In this document: positions 1 to 14,301 of the stretch, piece by piece
Numbering within the stretch: position 1 is the stretch's first letter
Layout: each line of letters opens with the position of its first letter
From: Wuchereria bancrofti
Lineage: Eukaryota; Nematoda; Chromadorea; Rhabditida; Onchocercidae
DNA length: 64,000 nucleotides
Direction: 5' to 3'
NCBI GenBank assembly: GCA_005281725.1
Contig: SSBO01000001.1
Coordinates: 2,712,399-2,776,398 of the forward strand
Notes under the pieces: model-generated
Databases searched by the model: none
Told to the model about the DNA's origin: nothing
What the model saw: only the letters and a program-made list of their open reading frames with translations
Translations under genes and position numbers: made by a program

Positions 1-2216
1 TAATGAAGCAAACTCTCAAAATATTCAAAGAAGTTATTTTTTCATCATATTCAAAGAGGTTTAAAAAATTCAAAAATCAACATATTCACAAAAGTTGTTT
101 TAAGGAACTAGAAACATTATAATCTGCTGAGGTATGTACAATTTGCTTGAAATGATACGATACCTCATGCTTTTTTATTTCAGCTTTCACATGTAATTTG
201 CAACCATGAGCAACCATTTCAGATGATTTGCTTGCAATAAATAGAAATTTTGTCTGACAACAAACTTACAAATGAGAAATAAAAAATGGGTGAATGATGC
301 AGCAGCACACCTTTTACAGACATATAATGGAAGCGAAAAGAGGGCAAATCAATCAACACTAGCACCCTTCAACTACAATATACCACATTTGTCAAAATTC
401 ATTCGACCGTATCATTATGACTTTCCTTCTAAGCAATAGATCTAGCAGTTTGTTTAAAAAAAAAGACCAAAATGGAATTGAAATTGCAAGATTCATTGAA
501 GTTAACGTATCTCAAAATGATATCAGGAAGAGATAAAAAATTAGGAAAAAAAACCTTCCAATTTGTGTCGAATAATTAATCCAGCAATAATTCCTATTTC
601 TCGAATATTAAACTGTTACTGTTGAACTAATTATTCAATATTTTTTCTTCGCTTTTTATAGTTTTTTTCAATAATATAATTCGATTCTAATGTATGAAGT
701 GATAATACCTTAGTGAATAACAAAAACAAACTAGTACAAAAGAATCAAGAGCAGGGAGGAAAAGGAGAATCACAATTTATGGAAATGACCATAAGACCTG
801 AAAGTAATCTGATCATGATTAGAAATGAATGTATCGTGGACTGGGACTTCTGAAGATGGCTTACATTAAACAATATCTCACATGGTTCCAGCATTAAGCT
901 AACCTATTAGGTCAATATATAATATTACGACAACTCAAAAATAAAAAAAACTTAACAATACGTTTTGTAGTATAAGCATAAAAATGCAAGCCAAATTAAT
1001 TACAAGCTAACAGAAAAAACGACTCAGTATGAGACTGATAATTAAACCAACCAACACAACCTGAGATTACGTTTCAAAAAATTGACCTGAGATTATTACG
1101 TTCGAAAAATTTGAAAATTAAAGAAAACCTCGCATCAACGTCAACGGGACATTCTTGCAAAGAAAGACCAAAGTTCAGATCTCTGTTGTAAAACCATACA
1201 ATTGAAGCAATTTCTGTCCTGAAAATGAATGAATTTTACAAGAGGATGCCATTATATAATCAAACTAGCATCGATGAATCATCACGATGCCGCTTAACAT
1301 TAAAAAGTCCAATATACGATGCATTTTACAGATATTATTATACTATAGCGCTGTTTTATTACCACACATTGAAGTTTAATGTCATTTTAAACTTAACCTC
1401 GCACCCTTTGCCCGTCACACATCCATCCCCAGAAAAGTGATCAGTTGTTTTGAATTCATTTTTTCGAAATCAGTAACTTACTTCAGTTGCGAGCTTCTTT
1501 TCATTGACAAAACAAACTGTCCGTAAAAATTTTAACTGGAACAATTTTTATTCTTCTTCTTGAAGATTATGTCAAATCAATGATTCTTTTGCTGTAGAAG
1601 CTGGAAAGGGAGAAATAAAATGTTCGATAACATTATAAAAGAAGAAAATTAATGATATAGCATTTAAAAAATGATTGGATGCTCGAAACACAGTTGCTTA
1701 AACTAATATCTTTATATCCATCCCCCAACTACTTGGAGACCTTATTTCTTTCACATATTATAGTTTTCATTAAATCCAGTTCTTTTTCTCATCGCAGACT
1801 AGAAAGTTCTTTTTCTCATCGCAGACTAGAAATCTTACGAAATTTCGTTTTCTTTTTTTTTTTAACTTCAATAAATTCCATTTAGCAAATACCTAAAGGA
1901 TATGGCCTTAATACTAGTTGAAAAAGAAAAATTTTTATCTCAAATTTACTCAATCGATAACCGGAATGAATTACATAATAAATTCCGACTCTATATGAGC
2001 AATAACTGTAACTAATGATTAAGATTATAATTGTCAGTTAATCTCTAATTATATAGAATCTAAACTGGATTTTCACCATAGACTAGAAATGCATTTGAAA
2101 ATGTAAGTTGATATATGTTGAGACTAACAGAAGACATAAGTATTCATCTTAAGTTTCTTTAAATATTGAGTAAAACTAGATTTAAAAAATAATTTAAAAT
2201 TTGTATACTGCAGATT
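1..2216. other. Upstream intergenic region, no gene supported
   Basis: AT-rich sequence with no reading frame that shows conserved motifs or plausible exon boundaries. A 71-codon open frame at 1225-1440 has no recognisable domain and is probably chance. The only structure seen is a perfect 27-bp tandem duplication at 1778-1831. The end of a neighbouring gene beyond the left edge cannot be excluded. Confidence 0.5.
1778..1831. repeat. Perfect 27-bp tandem duplication
   Basis: Two identical 27-bp units lie head to tail (1778-1804 and 1805-1831). Each contains a pyrimidine run followed by a CGCAG that resembles a 3' splice site. No coding sequence is seen around them. Confidence 0.9.
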
Positions 2217-2756
2217 ATGTCACTGTTTACCCTGATACTACCGATATTACTACTAATATTGCTGGACGAATATTCGCTAGCGCAAAAAACTATACCTGAT
2301 GACATACGTAAAAAGTTAAGCCAAGCGCGTACATTTAGTGAATTGCTACCTGTTATACAACTTTCGTTTGCACCACATTTATTTGGAAATGGGGGCAAAT
2401 CAATGCTCAAGCATCACAAAGAATTACAATCTACTGAAATAGAGTCTCACATGAACCGCACACAGAATGTTGAGTTCTTTGGACTTCGCGGACTTGATCT
2501 ATCAAGAAAATCCGATTCTCAACAAACTGTCGATGGTTTGTTCATTTTTGCATATTTCATATTCTTATCTATTGCATTCTGAAGAAAAAAGACTAAGCAA
2601 AAAAAATCTAGTATCCAAGAATTTTATAAAAAACAAAAAAAAAGAACACGATATTATTGTCATTATTATTTGGATTTCATTTACGTACATTTATTTGATT
2701 ATATTGTAATAATTAACAATTAATTAATTAATAGTAATAATAGTTAATAAATAATG

Positions 2757-2795
<39 letters not shown>

Positions 2796-5607
2796 TACAA
2801 CATCAATAAATAATAATATCAACTCTTAAGTTATGAGCAAACTCAGAAGTGAGATTATAAAGAAAAATAAAGATGAAGGAATCTCTTTACATCATCATAA
2901 ATTTAGAGTACATTGATCAAGATTAAATGCTTCTGATATTACATTCTTCAGTCAGAGAAAAAAAAAATTTTCAAAATAAAATTGTGCTGCTAAAAGTATC
3001 GATATTAGCTCCTACCACTATTATCAACAGTTATTTTAGTATACCAGAAGTTCTATGAAATCCATCTACTACTTCTTAGATCCCATAACTGAACATAAGT
3101 GAAACAGTGTTCAACAGTAATACCAAAAGAATAACTTGAAAGCATTAACAAAAGCAAAATAAACGATTTCTCATTAATATCGCTAATGATAAAATAACCA
3201 TTATTGTGTTGAGAAACAGAATTGAAATGCCTGCGAAACGTTTTTTGTACTACATTTAATTCCAATTTTTATGTAGGCATTTGCACTTTTTTTTCACATT
3301 TTTAAATCGTAATATGTTTGATAAGCTACAACTAGCATTTCCATACTAAAATTAGGGAGTATACGAAATTTTAACAGTAGATAATAGGCATCTAATGATA
3401 TTAAAGACAAAAAGGAAAAGAAATCATTTGATATTAATTTATTAAATCTCAATTTTTTGGTTTAACTTTACTTTCACAATAATTCATAAGAATGACCATA
3501 ATAGTGCAGTTATTATAGTAAAATAAAATCTGTGAATTAGATAATACAGCGAGCAGCTTGGAAATATTACGCACAGTTCGACAAGGTGCAGATACATGCG
3601 AGTTGCACAAAGCTTGTATTCCTATATTAGCGGAAAATTCTGATCCTGGATTATTGATATTTCCGAAATGCTACGAAATAACACAGTGTATTGGATCGTG
3701 TTGCGAATTTACCGAACGTTGCCATCCAACCAGTACTGAATATATTCAACAACCGGTAATATTTCTAAAATATAGTTTCATTTCTATTTTTTTCTCTTTT
3801 CTTTCCTTCTTTTCCATTCCAATACAAATAACATTCCGTTTCTAATTAAAACAAGTGGCGAAATTTTTAATTTATTCGAAATTTCTTGATCTAAATTAAT
3901 TACTACATCTATTTATCTAGTATTAACGTCGAAAGAAAAATTTTATCTATCGTTAAAATACTGTCGCAAGGTAAAGCTATCTTTATCGATCAGTAAGAAG
4001 TAATGTAAATAATAGTAGCACTAACTTAACGTAAAAACTTCCAAATTCCAAATACGCTCAAAATAACCACCATTAACCGCATTAATTTGTGACTGAATTA
4101 AATGATAAACAAATGAAACAAATCGAATAAACGGAACAAATTGATGGCTCATATAATAGGCTCGTTCATTCTTTCGCTTTTCATTTTTCTTAATTATTAA
4201 TGCATGATTATGTTTCATATATAAAGATATACAGTAATATCACTATGAGCGAATTTCTTTATGTAATGCACAATATTGATGCATTTTTAACACGATTTCA
4301 CGCTATCCTTAACATCGGCCTGAATTTGATAACTAAAATACATGATAGCTTAGCATATATCTGACCGTTTATTCATCCCTAATTAACCATTTATGAATTT
4401 ATGATCGTTATTCATTTATGGAATAATTTATGCGTTCCCAATTATTCATAACCTACTGATTGATTATCAAAATGTATCATCAATATCAACAAAAAAAGAG
4501 CACAAGCCGATTAACAGAACGCTAAATAATATTAACGAAAACAAAAAGGAATTGTATGAATATTATCATTTCTGCTGAAAAATACGCAAATTTCGTGTGG
4601 ACTAGTATTCAGTTTTTCGTTTACAGATAAAAGTATGTGATAATTTTTTGTAGATTATTGAAATGCTGTATGCGGGTAATAATCTATTTGTAATCAATCA
4701 AACGCGAAATATAACGGTCGAACAACATACTGCTTGTAGCTGCCGAATGTGCACTCGAATTGGCGCAGCTGTTCAGTGCCCACAAAAGAAAATTGTCGGT
4801 CCGGACTGTGAATGTGAATGCAGAAATCGAGGAGAGAAAAAAAATTGTCAAGGTTTTTAATGTTTAGAAAAAACTGGATTTAAAATACATTTTTCATTAC
4901 AAATAAAGGATGAATTCTAATTCATTTCAGTGGTCGATGATGCAGTTAGAATTCTAATTCATTTCAGTGGTCGGTATGCAGTTAGACAGTTTAATTATCT
5001 TGAGCTTTAATTTTTTATCCCAGTAGGCTTCAATTTTCAATGTTATTTTGACTGAATTTATTTTTAAACGGAAAAGAAATTTCAATAACCTCTTTCAGTG
5101 AAATGGATAAACTTCGATTTGCAATGCTAATCAAATACATATCTTCCAAGCGGATAAATCAACTTCCATAAACAACTTTTTTTAATCTATAGACAAATTT
5201 CAATTAGAATCGAATAGATAATCACCTTCAAATTCTATTCAGTGAAAGGGATTCAACTTTTCGTTTTAATTAGATTTTGAGATTTCCATTCTAAGGCGAA
5301 AGAAAAGTTTTATTACCTTCTTCGTTCCCTTTAACTTTCCAGAATCATTAAACCTTTTTTTTTGCATAGAAATAAGCAAAAAGGAAAAATTGTAGGCCTT
5401 AGAAAAATTCAAAAGTTAAAAAAACGTTACACTTAAGGTCCAAGTAAGATGTGGAATGACGAAACGTGCACCTGCAATTGTGTCACAAAGAATGACTGTA
5501 GCAGAAGTAATCCGGATACATACAATGCTACTGCTATCATCCACACAATAATGAAAATTATGAGAAGCCGGAAACGTACGCCAATTTCTGATCGACATTT
5601 CAGCTAG
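2217..5607 (+). CDS. pvf-1: PDGF/VEGF-like secreted growth factor (PVF-1 type)
   Basis: Exons 2217-2535, 3550-3755, 4654-4852 and 5438-5607 join in phase to give 297 aa, close to my recollection of C. elegans PVF-1 length. Residues 1-22 form a hydrophobic signal peptide. The cystine-knot domain covers about residues 123-208: C123, C129, then P-K-C147-x5-C153-x-G-x-C157-C158, C164, and A-C203-S-C205-x2-C208. A Cys-rich tail follows, with C-x-C-x-C at 227-231 and again at 252-256, as in VEGF-C/D-like and fly PVF ligands. Basic cluster R284-R288 may be a processing site, and several N-x-S/T sequons are present. The family consists of secreted dimeric ligands for receptor tyrosine kinases (worm VER receptors). 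The start is the first ATG, three bases after a CTGCAG acceptor that could take a spliced leader. A polyadenylation-like AATAAA lies near 5650. Exon 4 rests on phase and the Cys motif; the family call is firm, the last exon a little less so. Confidence 0.85.
2751..2796. repeat. (AAT)n microsatellite
   Basis: A run of ATA/TAA triplets in the first intron of the PDGF/VEGF-like gene, with no coding role. Confidence 0.85.
4912..4984. repeat. 36-37-bp tandem duplication with duplicated acceptor-like site
   Basis: Units at 4912-4948 and 4949-4984 are nearly identical, differing by a small change near the 3' end. Each carries an ATTTCAG that looks like a splice acceptor. They lie inside the third intron of the growth-factor gene. 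Splicing to either copy would end the protein within a few dozen codons and lose the second Cys-x-Cys-x-Cys cluster. Confidence 0.85.
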
Positions 5608-5919
5608 CTCCAGAAAAGATATTGATGAAAATCGTTCATGAATATTTATAATAAATATTATTACAACTATGACACTGCCGATATTCTGCACGAAACTCCA
5701 AACAATTCAAATAATTTAACTTAGAAACATTTTCCAGATCTGGTATATCTGTTTAAAAAAATATTCTGCAGATCAATAAACAAATTCTGAAGATCATACA
5801 TAACATGTTTAGAGCATATAATAAAGGAAATAAGACGGTTTCGGAGTATTCCGAGGTAGTGTTTCTAAGTCTGCATAAAACATTCCTCCTGATGTTTCAT
5901 ACTTGCAGTAACATTTATA

Positions 5920-6362
5920 CTAATTATTCCAATACATCATGCCATAAATTCGTTCTAAATGTTTGACCTTCTGTGACATTTCATAATGCAAATAACCATC
6001 ACATTGATCTTTATGCGAAGTCATACAGTTTTTCTAAGTATCATACCTTTCCAGAAACTACAACCCGTTCAATCTATTCTCAGGTAAATTTCGAATTGCC
6101 AAAACTTCCGTCCGTAATTCACAAAAAAATTCATTAGTTTTACATAAATATTTCTTCACTAAAACATATGAATAAAAAACATAAACACACAGACCCACCT
6201 TACAGTACCGTGAACACCCGAAACACGCAAAAACCATGCGGAAATAAGCGCTGCCTGTGAGGCACCATTCTGAAAACTTTTCATCCTATATATGCTGCTT
6301 TGAGGTTTGAGCATCAACTGGGTTAGGAGGTTTGGGATTTTCCTCAGTTGGATTTTATTCAT
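5920..6362 (-). CDS. Possible small two-exon gene, unidentified (about 90 aa)
   Basis: A minus-strand ATG at 6362 opens 53 codons to 6204, ending at a good donor (ACT|GTAAGG). A second open piece, 6033-5920, follows a CTTAG acceptor in matching phase and ends at TAG, giving about 90 aa. The first 35 or so residues are rich in Arg, Lys, Leu, Ser and Gln with no Asp or Glu, like a mitochondrial targeting presequence. The second exon has two Cys, several His and a Tyr/Trp-rich C-terminus. I do not recognise the protein. The gene would be divergent from cdk-5 with about 240 bp between starts, which is a plausible shared promoter. The evidence is only open frame, splice sites and composition, so it could be chance. 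An alternative donor (AAG|GTGGGT) lies five bases on and would break the join. Confidence 0.3.
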
Positions 6363-6603
6363 TATTAGTTCAGTTGATTAATTCTATGCGAGCTTTTTGA
6401 TTTCCATAATAAATTTCAGATATATTTTGAGACATATCAAGCGGAAGTAGCAGAAAGTGTGATGGACAGTCAACAGAAGTTGAATTATATCACAGAGTGA
6501 AGAGAAGGATACGTGCATCAAACGTAAACGTAAAAAGTAATCAAAAGGCATACTTACGTAAAACATCAAAGTGATAAATTGATAGAACACGTGCTGACGT
6601 AAA

Positions 6604-9179
<2,576 letters not shown>

Positions 9180-10002
9180 TTTACCCAAATATTGTTTTCA
9201 AATAATTTAAATCAAGTCGTATACATTAATGATCTCGTTGTTGTGTAGTATTTTTGTCCATCTTATGGGTTTTCCGAATTTTATAATATGTAAGTCGAAC
9301 ATAATTTCCTTTCATTATAAATGGTCTCCCTCCAACATCCCGTCTTTTAATTTTTTTACTTTGTTCATAGAAACTGATGACAGATTTATATTGCGGACTT
9401 AAATGGTGGTTTTATGCAGTCCGAGGAATTCTTTAAACTTCATTTCGAATCAAACATTCTGGCGTATCTTTGAAGTGAGTTCATATACCAATGGACTACT
9501 TTTCAAGTCAACAAAATTATGTTTCCATAACCATTTGGGATGACGTAGGATGCGAAAAAAGGTCGTGATTAGAGCATATCTTTTAACAGCATATGTCTTA
9601 TACTACTGTCTTACAGTGTTTATCAAAATTATGAGAAACACATAATAAACGAGTCTGAGCTCTGCCATATATGGCCAACCTAGCAACAATATATAGAAAA
9701 ATAGTTGGAGAATAAATGAACATAATGAGGTATCCTACTGGGAAGTGAAGTAAATTATAGAACAAATAATGTTGAATTGCTCACATCCCACACAATGCAC
9801 TATTTTGATCAGTTTCCGAATCCTAAGTTGTGAAATGAAGTACAAGTAATTAGAAATGACAAGAGTAAACATTATGTACGATAAACGGAGCACTGCTTGA
9901 ATGTAATTATAGCTGATAGTGAATTCCATCACATGGTGAATGTGATAAAAGGAACCAGATGTCATCCGTATATTCGAAATACCTAGACTTCTCACCGGCA
10001 GT
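9180..10002. other. Convergent 3' intergenic region between cdk-5 and the ADP/ATP carrier
   Basis: The stretch holds the two facing 3' ends and no further gene. Plus-strand AATAAA hexamers at 9644-9649 and near 9709-9714 could serve cdk-5. No equally clear minus-strand signal was found for the carrier. Confidence 0.55.
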
Positions 10003-11989
10003 TTATAAGTATTTTTGGATCTCATCGTAAATAGCTAATACAAGTGCGCCACCTGTGCCTCGGAAGACGTTGGAAAGAGCACCCTTGTAAAGTGCTGTGA
10101 ATCCTTCGTTGGCAACAACTTTCTTTGCACAATCCCAAGTATTTGTGTAAAGTATTTCTTTGCGACCGGATTGCATCATCATTCGTCGACGCACAGTATC
10201 CCACGGGTATGAGAGAATTCCAGATCCAACAGTTACGACCTGCAACAACCGTATGACAGAATCGAACCACATGTATGCGTAGAAACATGCATGTGGATCA
10301 GTTCTGTCAAAAGCACGCCTCGGCAAACAAATCGCTGAGAGAAAAAAAAGTGAACAAATTCAAGTTTTCTCTGGGGCAGAAAGACAGATCCCGAGAAATT
10401 CACGAATTCATTCTATCTCGATAACGGAGTAACACTTTCAAGCAAACGAACAAACCTGAGCAATCATCCAAGCAACGAAGAAATTAAGTTTCTTTTTGTC
10501 TGTAGAAACCATCATTTTGATTGTATCGAAAAGACCGAAGTAAGCTGCACGATAAACAATGATGCCTTGCACCGACACCATAAAACCACGGTATAGCCCA
10601 ACTGGACCGTCGCTTTTAACGACTTTTACCAAACAATCTATCAACCCATTAAACTCACGGGTTGCGCCTTTGCCAACGTCAACCGCAAGACGAGTACGAG
10701 CAAAATCAAGTGGATACACGAAACATAGAGATGTAGCACCTGCGGCACCACCACTCATTAAATTACCGCCAAAAAATTTCCAGAAATCCTGGAATAACAT
10801 GGTATTTAACATATCGGATCAATAACTTTTTCAAATCTGTATGAATTTCTTGGAATCTTACGAAGCACATAACAATAATATGCAAATATTATGTCTATTT
10901 CTTAACTTTATTCACAAAACACTTACTTTATCCTTGTCGTATCCTGCGACGAAAATCTTCTTGTAAGTATCTTTGAATGCAAAATTTAGTGCTTGTGTAG
11001 GAAAGTACCGTATCACATTTGCCAAATTACCACGCCAAAATGATGCAAAACCCTGTTCAGCAGGTACACGTTTAAATACATCGATAATACCTTTATAACG
11101 TTTATCGGCTTCAATTGTTTTGGATGCATGTTGTACCTAGAAAATCAATAAACTGCACTGTCTTTCTCTGGTGGAGAAACAGTTCGAGTATTGTAATAAT
11201 TACCATTATTCACTGGGCTAACAACCTGGAACTACAATATCTCACGACTACGTGTGCTTACTAGCGTATCCTAATGATTTTTTTAAATTTAGAGGAGGAA
11301 GAATAAATGTTCAAAATAAGTGAATTTTTTGTAATCCCAAGATAATTTATTGAACAGCTTAAGATTATTTCAAATAATTTTTGCCTTAAATAACGATATT
11401 ATTGAGAATAAGCCAAACCTCCGTGTAAATATGAGCCTCAAGAAACTCGAAACTCTGATGCTTACATATCCTATATAATTTATTTTTGATCTTCCCGTAC
11501 TTCATGTTCATATATCACTTCATCTAACTGCATATGAGAAAAGGTAATTTGCCATACAGTTCTAGAAAAAGTAATTGGCCATGCAGTCATAAAGTAGTCT
11601 TTTTGACAGAATTTAGCATAGGATTTAACGACGAAATGAATTACATGCAGACATAAGCTAATTCATCACCTTGTTACCTCCCAAAGATGTGAACATTTTC
11701 ACTCCAGTACAAATTTTACTCATGCATCAAAGTGATAAACTACTCAGTAATTGCCGGAAAGTGCATCTTCATATACAAAACTGTAGCTGCTGAAATAGTT
11801 CCATTCATACAATAATGATACCTGAAGAAGTAGCTTGACACGTTCGATGGGTGCAACAGCAGTTTTGGAAACGGCAGCGGCTGTGCCACCAGATGCCAAA
11901 TCAATCACAAATTTTTTCACATCAAATGTGCTTTTGTCATTGGGGTGTGATTTACCGGTACCTTGTGACTGGGCTGTCGTGGATGACAT
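10003..11989 (-). CDS. ant-1.1: Mitochondrial ADP/ATP carrier (adenine nucleotide translocase)
   Basis: Minus-strand exons 11989-11822, 11136-10927, 10788-10456 and 10239-10003 are all in phase 0 and encode 315 aa. The three mitochondrial-carrier repeats are complete, with P-x-[DE]-x2-[KR] motifs PIERVK, PLDFAR and PWDTVR. The ADP/ATP-carrier signature RRRMMM is at residues 254-259. The protein exchanges cytosolic ADP for matrix ATP across the inner mitochondrial membrane. It carries an N-terminal extension of about 20 polar residues before the first helix compared with the shortest family members. The assignment to ant-1.1 rather than another worm ANT paralogue rests on its place beside cdk-5 and abcf-2; the protein alone does not separate paralogues. 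It is divergent from abcf-2 across about 2.3 kb. Confidence 0.96.
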
Positions 11990-14301
11990 CGAAAATATAT
12001 AGGATTAGTAGCTGTAAACATTTTGTAAAATGATGAATGTGAATTATTGGTGAAAACTCATAACGTTAACTTGCTCAGAGATACCTTCCTAAGCACTAAT
12101 ATTAAGTCAACAATAGGAATGTGGAAAGAAATTTGTCTAGTTTCTTGTTACTTATTGATTCACATAGCTAAATACGTAACATCGGTAGTAATCCTATAAC
12201 ATACCTCTTTCGGTTAATGCGTCCAGATAATTTATTTGCAAAATAAAATACTGACTTCCTCGTTTTAACGGCTAAATCTCCGGGGAAATAGAAAAAAAAA
12301 TAATCTTTACAATACAAAAGACAACTTATACTACAGGAATAGAGTTAAGAGAGTCAATGAAATGGCAAGCAGAAAAGGAGCACATCCTATAAAATCTAAT
12401 GAAATAGTATGTTTTATTTTTTTACTCTTAGCAAAGACACATGACTATTTCTTGTCTACTAATTTTCTTATTAATTCTCCTATATATCATACTTCATATA
12501 CGTCCACAAACTGTTTGTTACGTAGATTCCTAACTCGCCTTCCGCATGACTTCGATCTTCATATTTGCTCATATTTAGTCCTCATGCACATCTGTAATTT
12601 TACGTGCGTCTCTCACGTACGCCTACCCAAGCACAGACTCAAACTGCACAACTGTTAAACAGGGGAGAAGAGCGACAAGTGACAGCATCGACACTACCAA
12701 ATTTTTTAGGCGAAATGTCTTGGTAGTTTCTGGATGCTTGCCAAAAAATAGCGTTGTAGAAATCTATTGCTACTATTGAAGCTAGTTAGATGAACATGCG
12801 AATAGAGAAGATTCGTTTGTAGGATTGTGCTGGCTTGGGCTGTCCCAAATCATAGGTTTTAATTTAATCTTACTTTTTAATTATTTTCTAATCTTACCTT
12901 AAACTTCAGTTTTATTTTGGGTAGTTAATTATTCCGCTATGTCCTTCTAAATAACTAAGATAAAAAAGGAATGTGAAACCAACAAAGAAAAAAATTACTG
13001 ACTATTTAATTTTTAAACTATTTTAGGAGTTGATGATGTCGTCTTTCCAATTCTAAAACTTATTTCCCTTCCTGAATCTTATTTGTCTTCCGTAATCTAA
13101 TATATCGTAGGATAAGTAATGTTGTGATGAAGTATTAACAATTGTAGATATTATTTATTGTGAAACATTGATTGTTCACTATGTATTAATACTGTTCTAT
13201 GATGTTGTAGAAATGCTAATAACTTGAAATCTTAGGATGAAAAAGAAATAACAAAAGCATATTAGCAAAATGAGATGTTAATCTGCAAACACTAATCCGA
13301 AATACTAAGAAAATTCATCTTTAAGAATAACATCCTGAAAAAGCTATGAAATTGACGCAAATGAATTAGTAAGGGACACGTTAAGTGTAAGTCTGTATAG
13401 TGTGAGGTAAATGTGAACGTCTCAATGAGCATATGATATAGAATCCTTTTTCACTGGTACAAATCAGCTGACAAACAGCTGCTTGTTAACTACTGATAAC
13501 AATTGGTAGGGAAGAATCTAAAGGATAAGACAGATGAAGCAAACGCTTAGGAATGCAAAACAGCATTTATTGAGAGTTCATTTGAAATCCACTAGAATTT
13601 TGTGAAGTATTTTTTTTTAAAAAAAGTAAAAGAAAACAAGATATTTAGAATTTTTATGTTTCTTACATCAGTGGCAATGAATTATAACAGGGGCAGTAAT
13701 AATAGCGCATTGTATAATACTACTGGTGGTATCAATTTTAACAGTGGCAGTGATAATATAAGATTGAGAGGAGAGAAAAAGGTGTTTATGATGGAGGAGG
13801 CGGAATAGAGAAAATGAGAAGGCACTGGTAAAAAAAAATAGAAAAATACTAAGAACATTAGTTTTGATGAAATGAATAAATGAAAGAGTAAGAGTACGAA
13901 GAATGGCATTTATTATTTGTGAAAATTGAAAAAGAAATGTGAAATTCTTTTTTTTTTTTTTCATTATAATGTTGTGTGATAAGTTTACTTAAAATTAATC
14001 AATCCAATCTTCTTTTTCTTTTTGTTGTGGTTGAAGTTATTAAAATGGGAAAAGTTAAGTGACTTCTTTTGTACGCATGGATGAATTTTTATATGCGAAA
14101 ATTATTACAAAGCAATTACTTTTTAATCGCATATAGAATATATTTCATCGCTGATATCTGAAATTTAGACTGAAAAGCGTAAACATAGTTTAAATTTCGT
14201 ATTCCATATATAAACCAATGAATACATTATGTAAAAATACGAAACAAACGCCAATGTTTGAATTTTAGACTTGGGCAGACGTAAACATAGTCCTATCATC
14301 G
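11990..14301. other. Divergent intergenic region between ADP/ATP carrier and abcf-2
   Basis: This region should contain the promoters of both flanking genes, which are divergently transcribed. An open frame at 12362-12658 (98 codons) has no recognisable domain and is treated as chance. A TTTTAG acceptor-like site ends at 14268, 33 bases before the abcf-2 ATG, and could take a spliced leader. Nothing else was recognised. Confidence 0.5.

Noticed and set aside
5416..5691. 91-codon minus-strand open frame
   Set aside because: It is antisense to the fourth exon of the PDGF/VEGF-like gene, whose plus-strand frame has Cys motifs and matching splice phase.
10235..10275. tRNA-like GGTTCGATTC box B on the minus strand
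   Set aside because: The flanking bases do not form a T-stem, and no D-arm or acceptor stem could be built.
10240..10345. In-frame open extension before the last exon of the ADP/ATP carrier, behind a strong TTTTTTTTCTCTCAG acceptor on the minus strand
   Set aside because: It could only be entered through a shifted donor. It would insert about 35 residues into the fifth membrane helix, which the simple splice rebuilds perfectly.
12362..12658. 98-codon plus-strand frame in the carrier/abcf-2 interval
   Set aside because: No motif, signal or splice support; length is not exceptional for chance in a 64-kb window.
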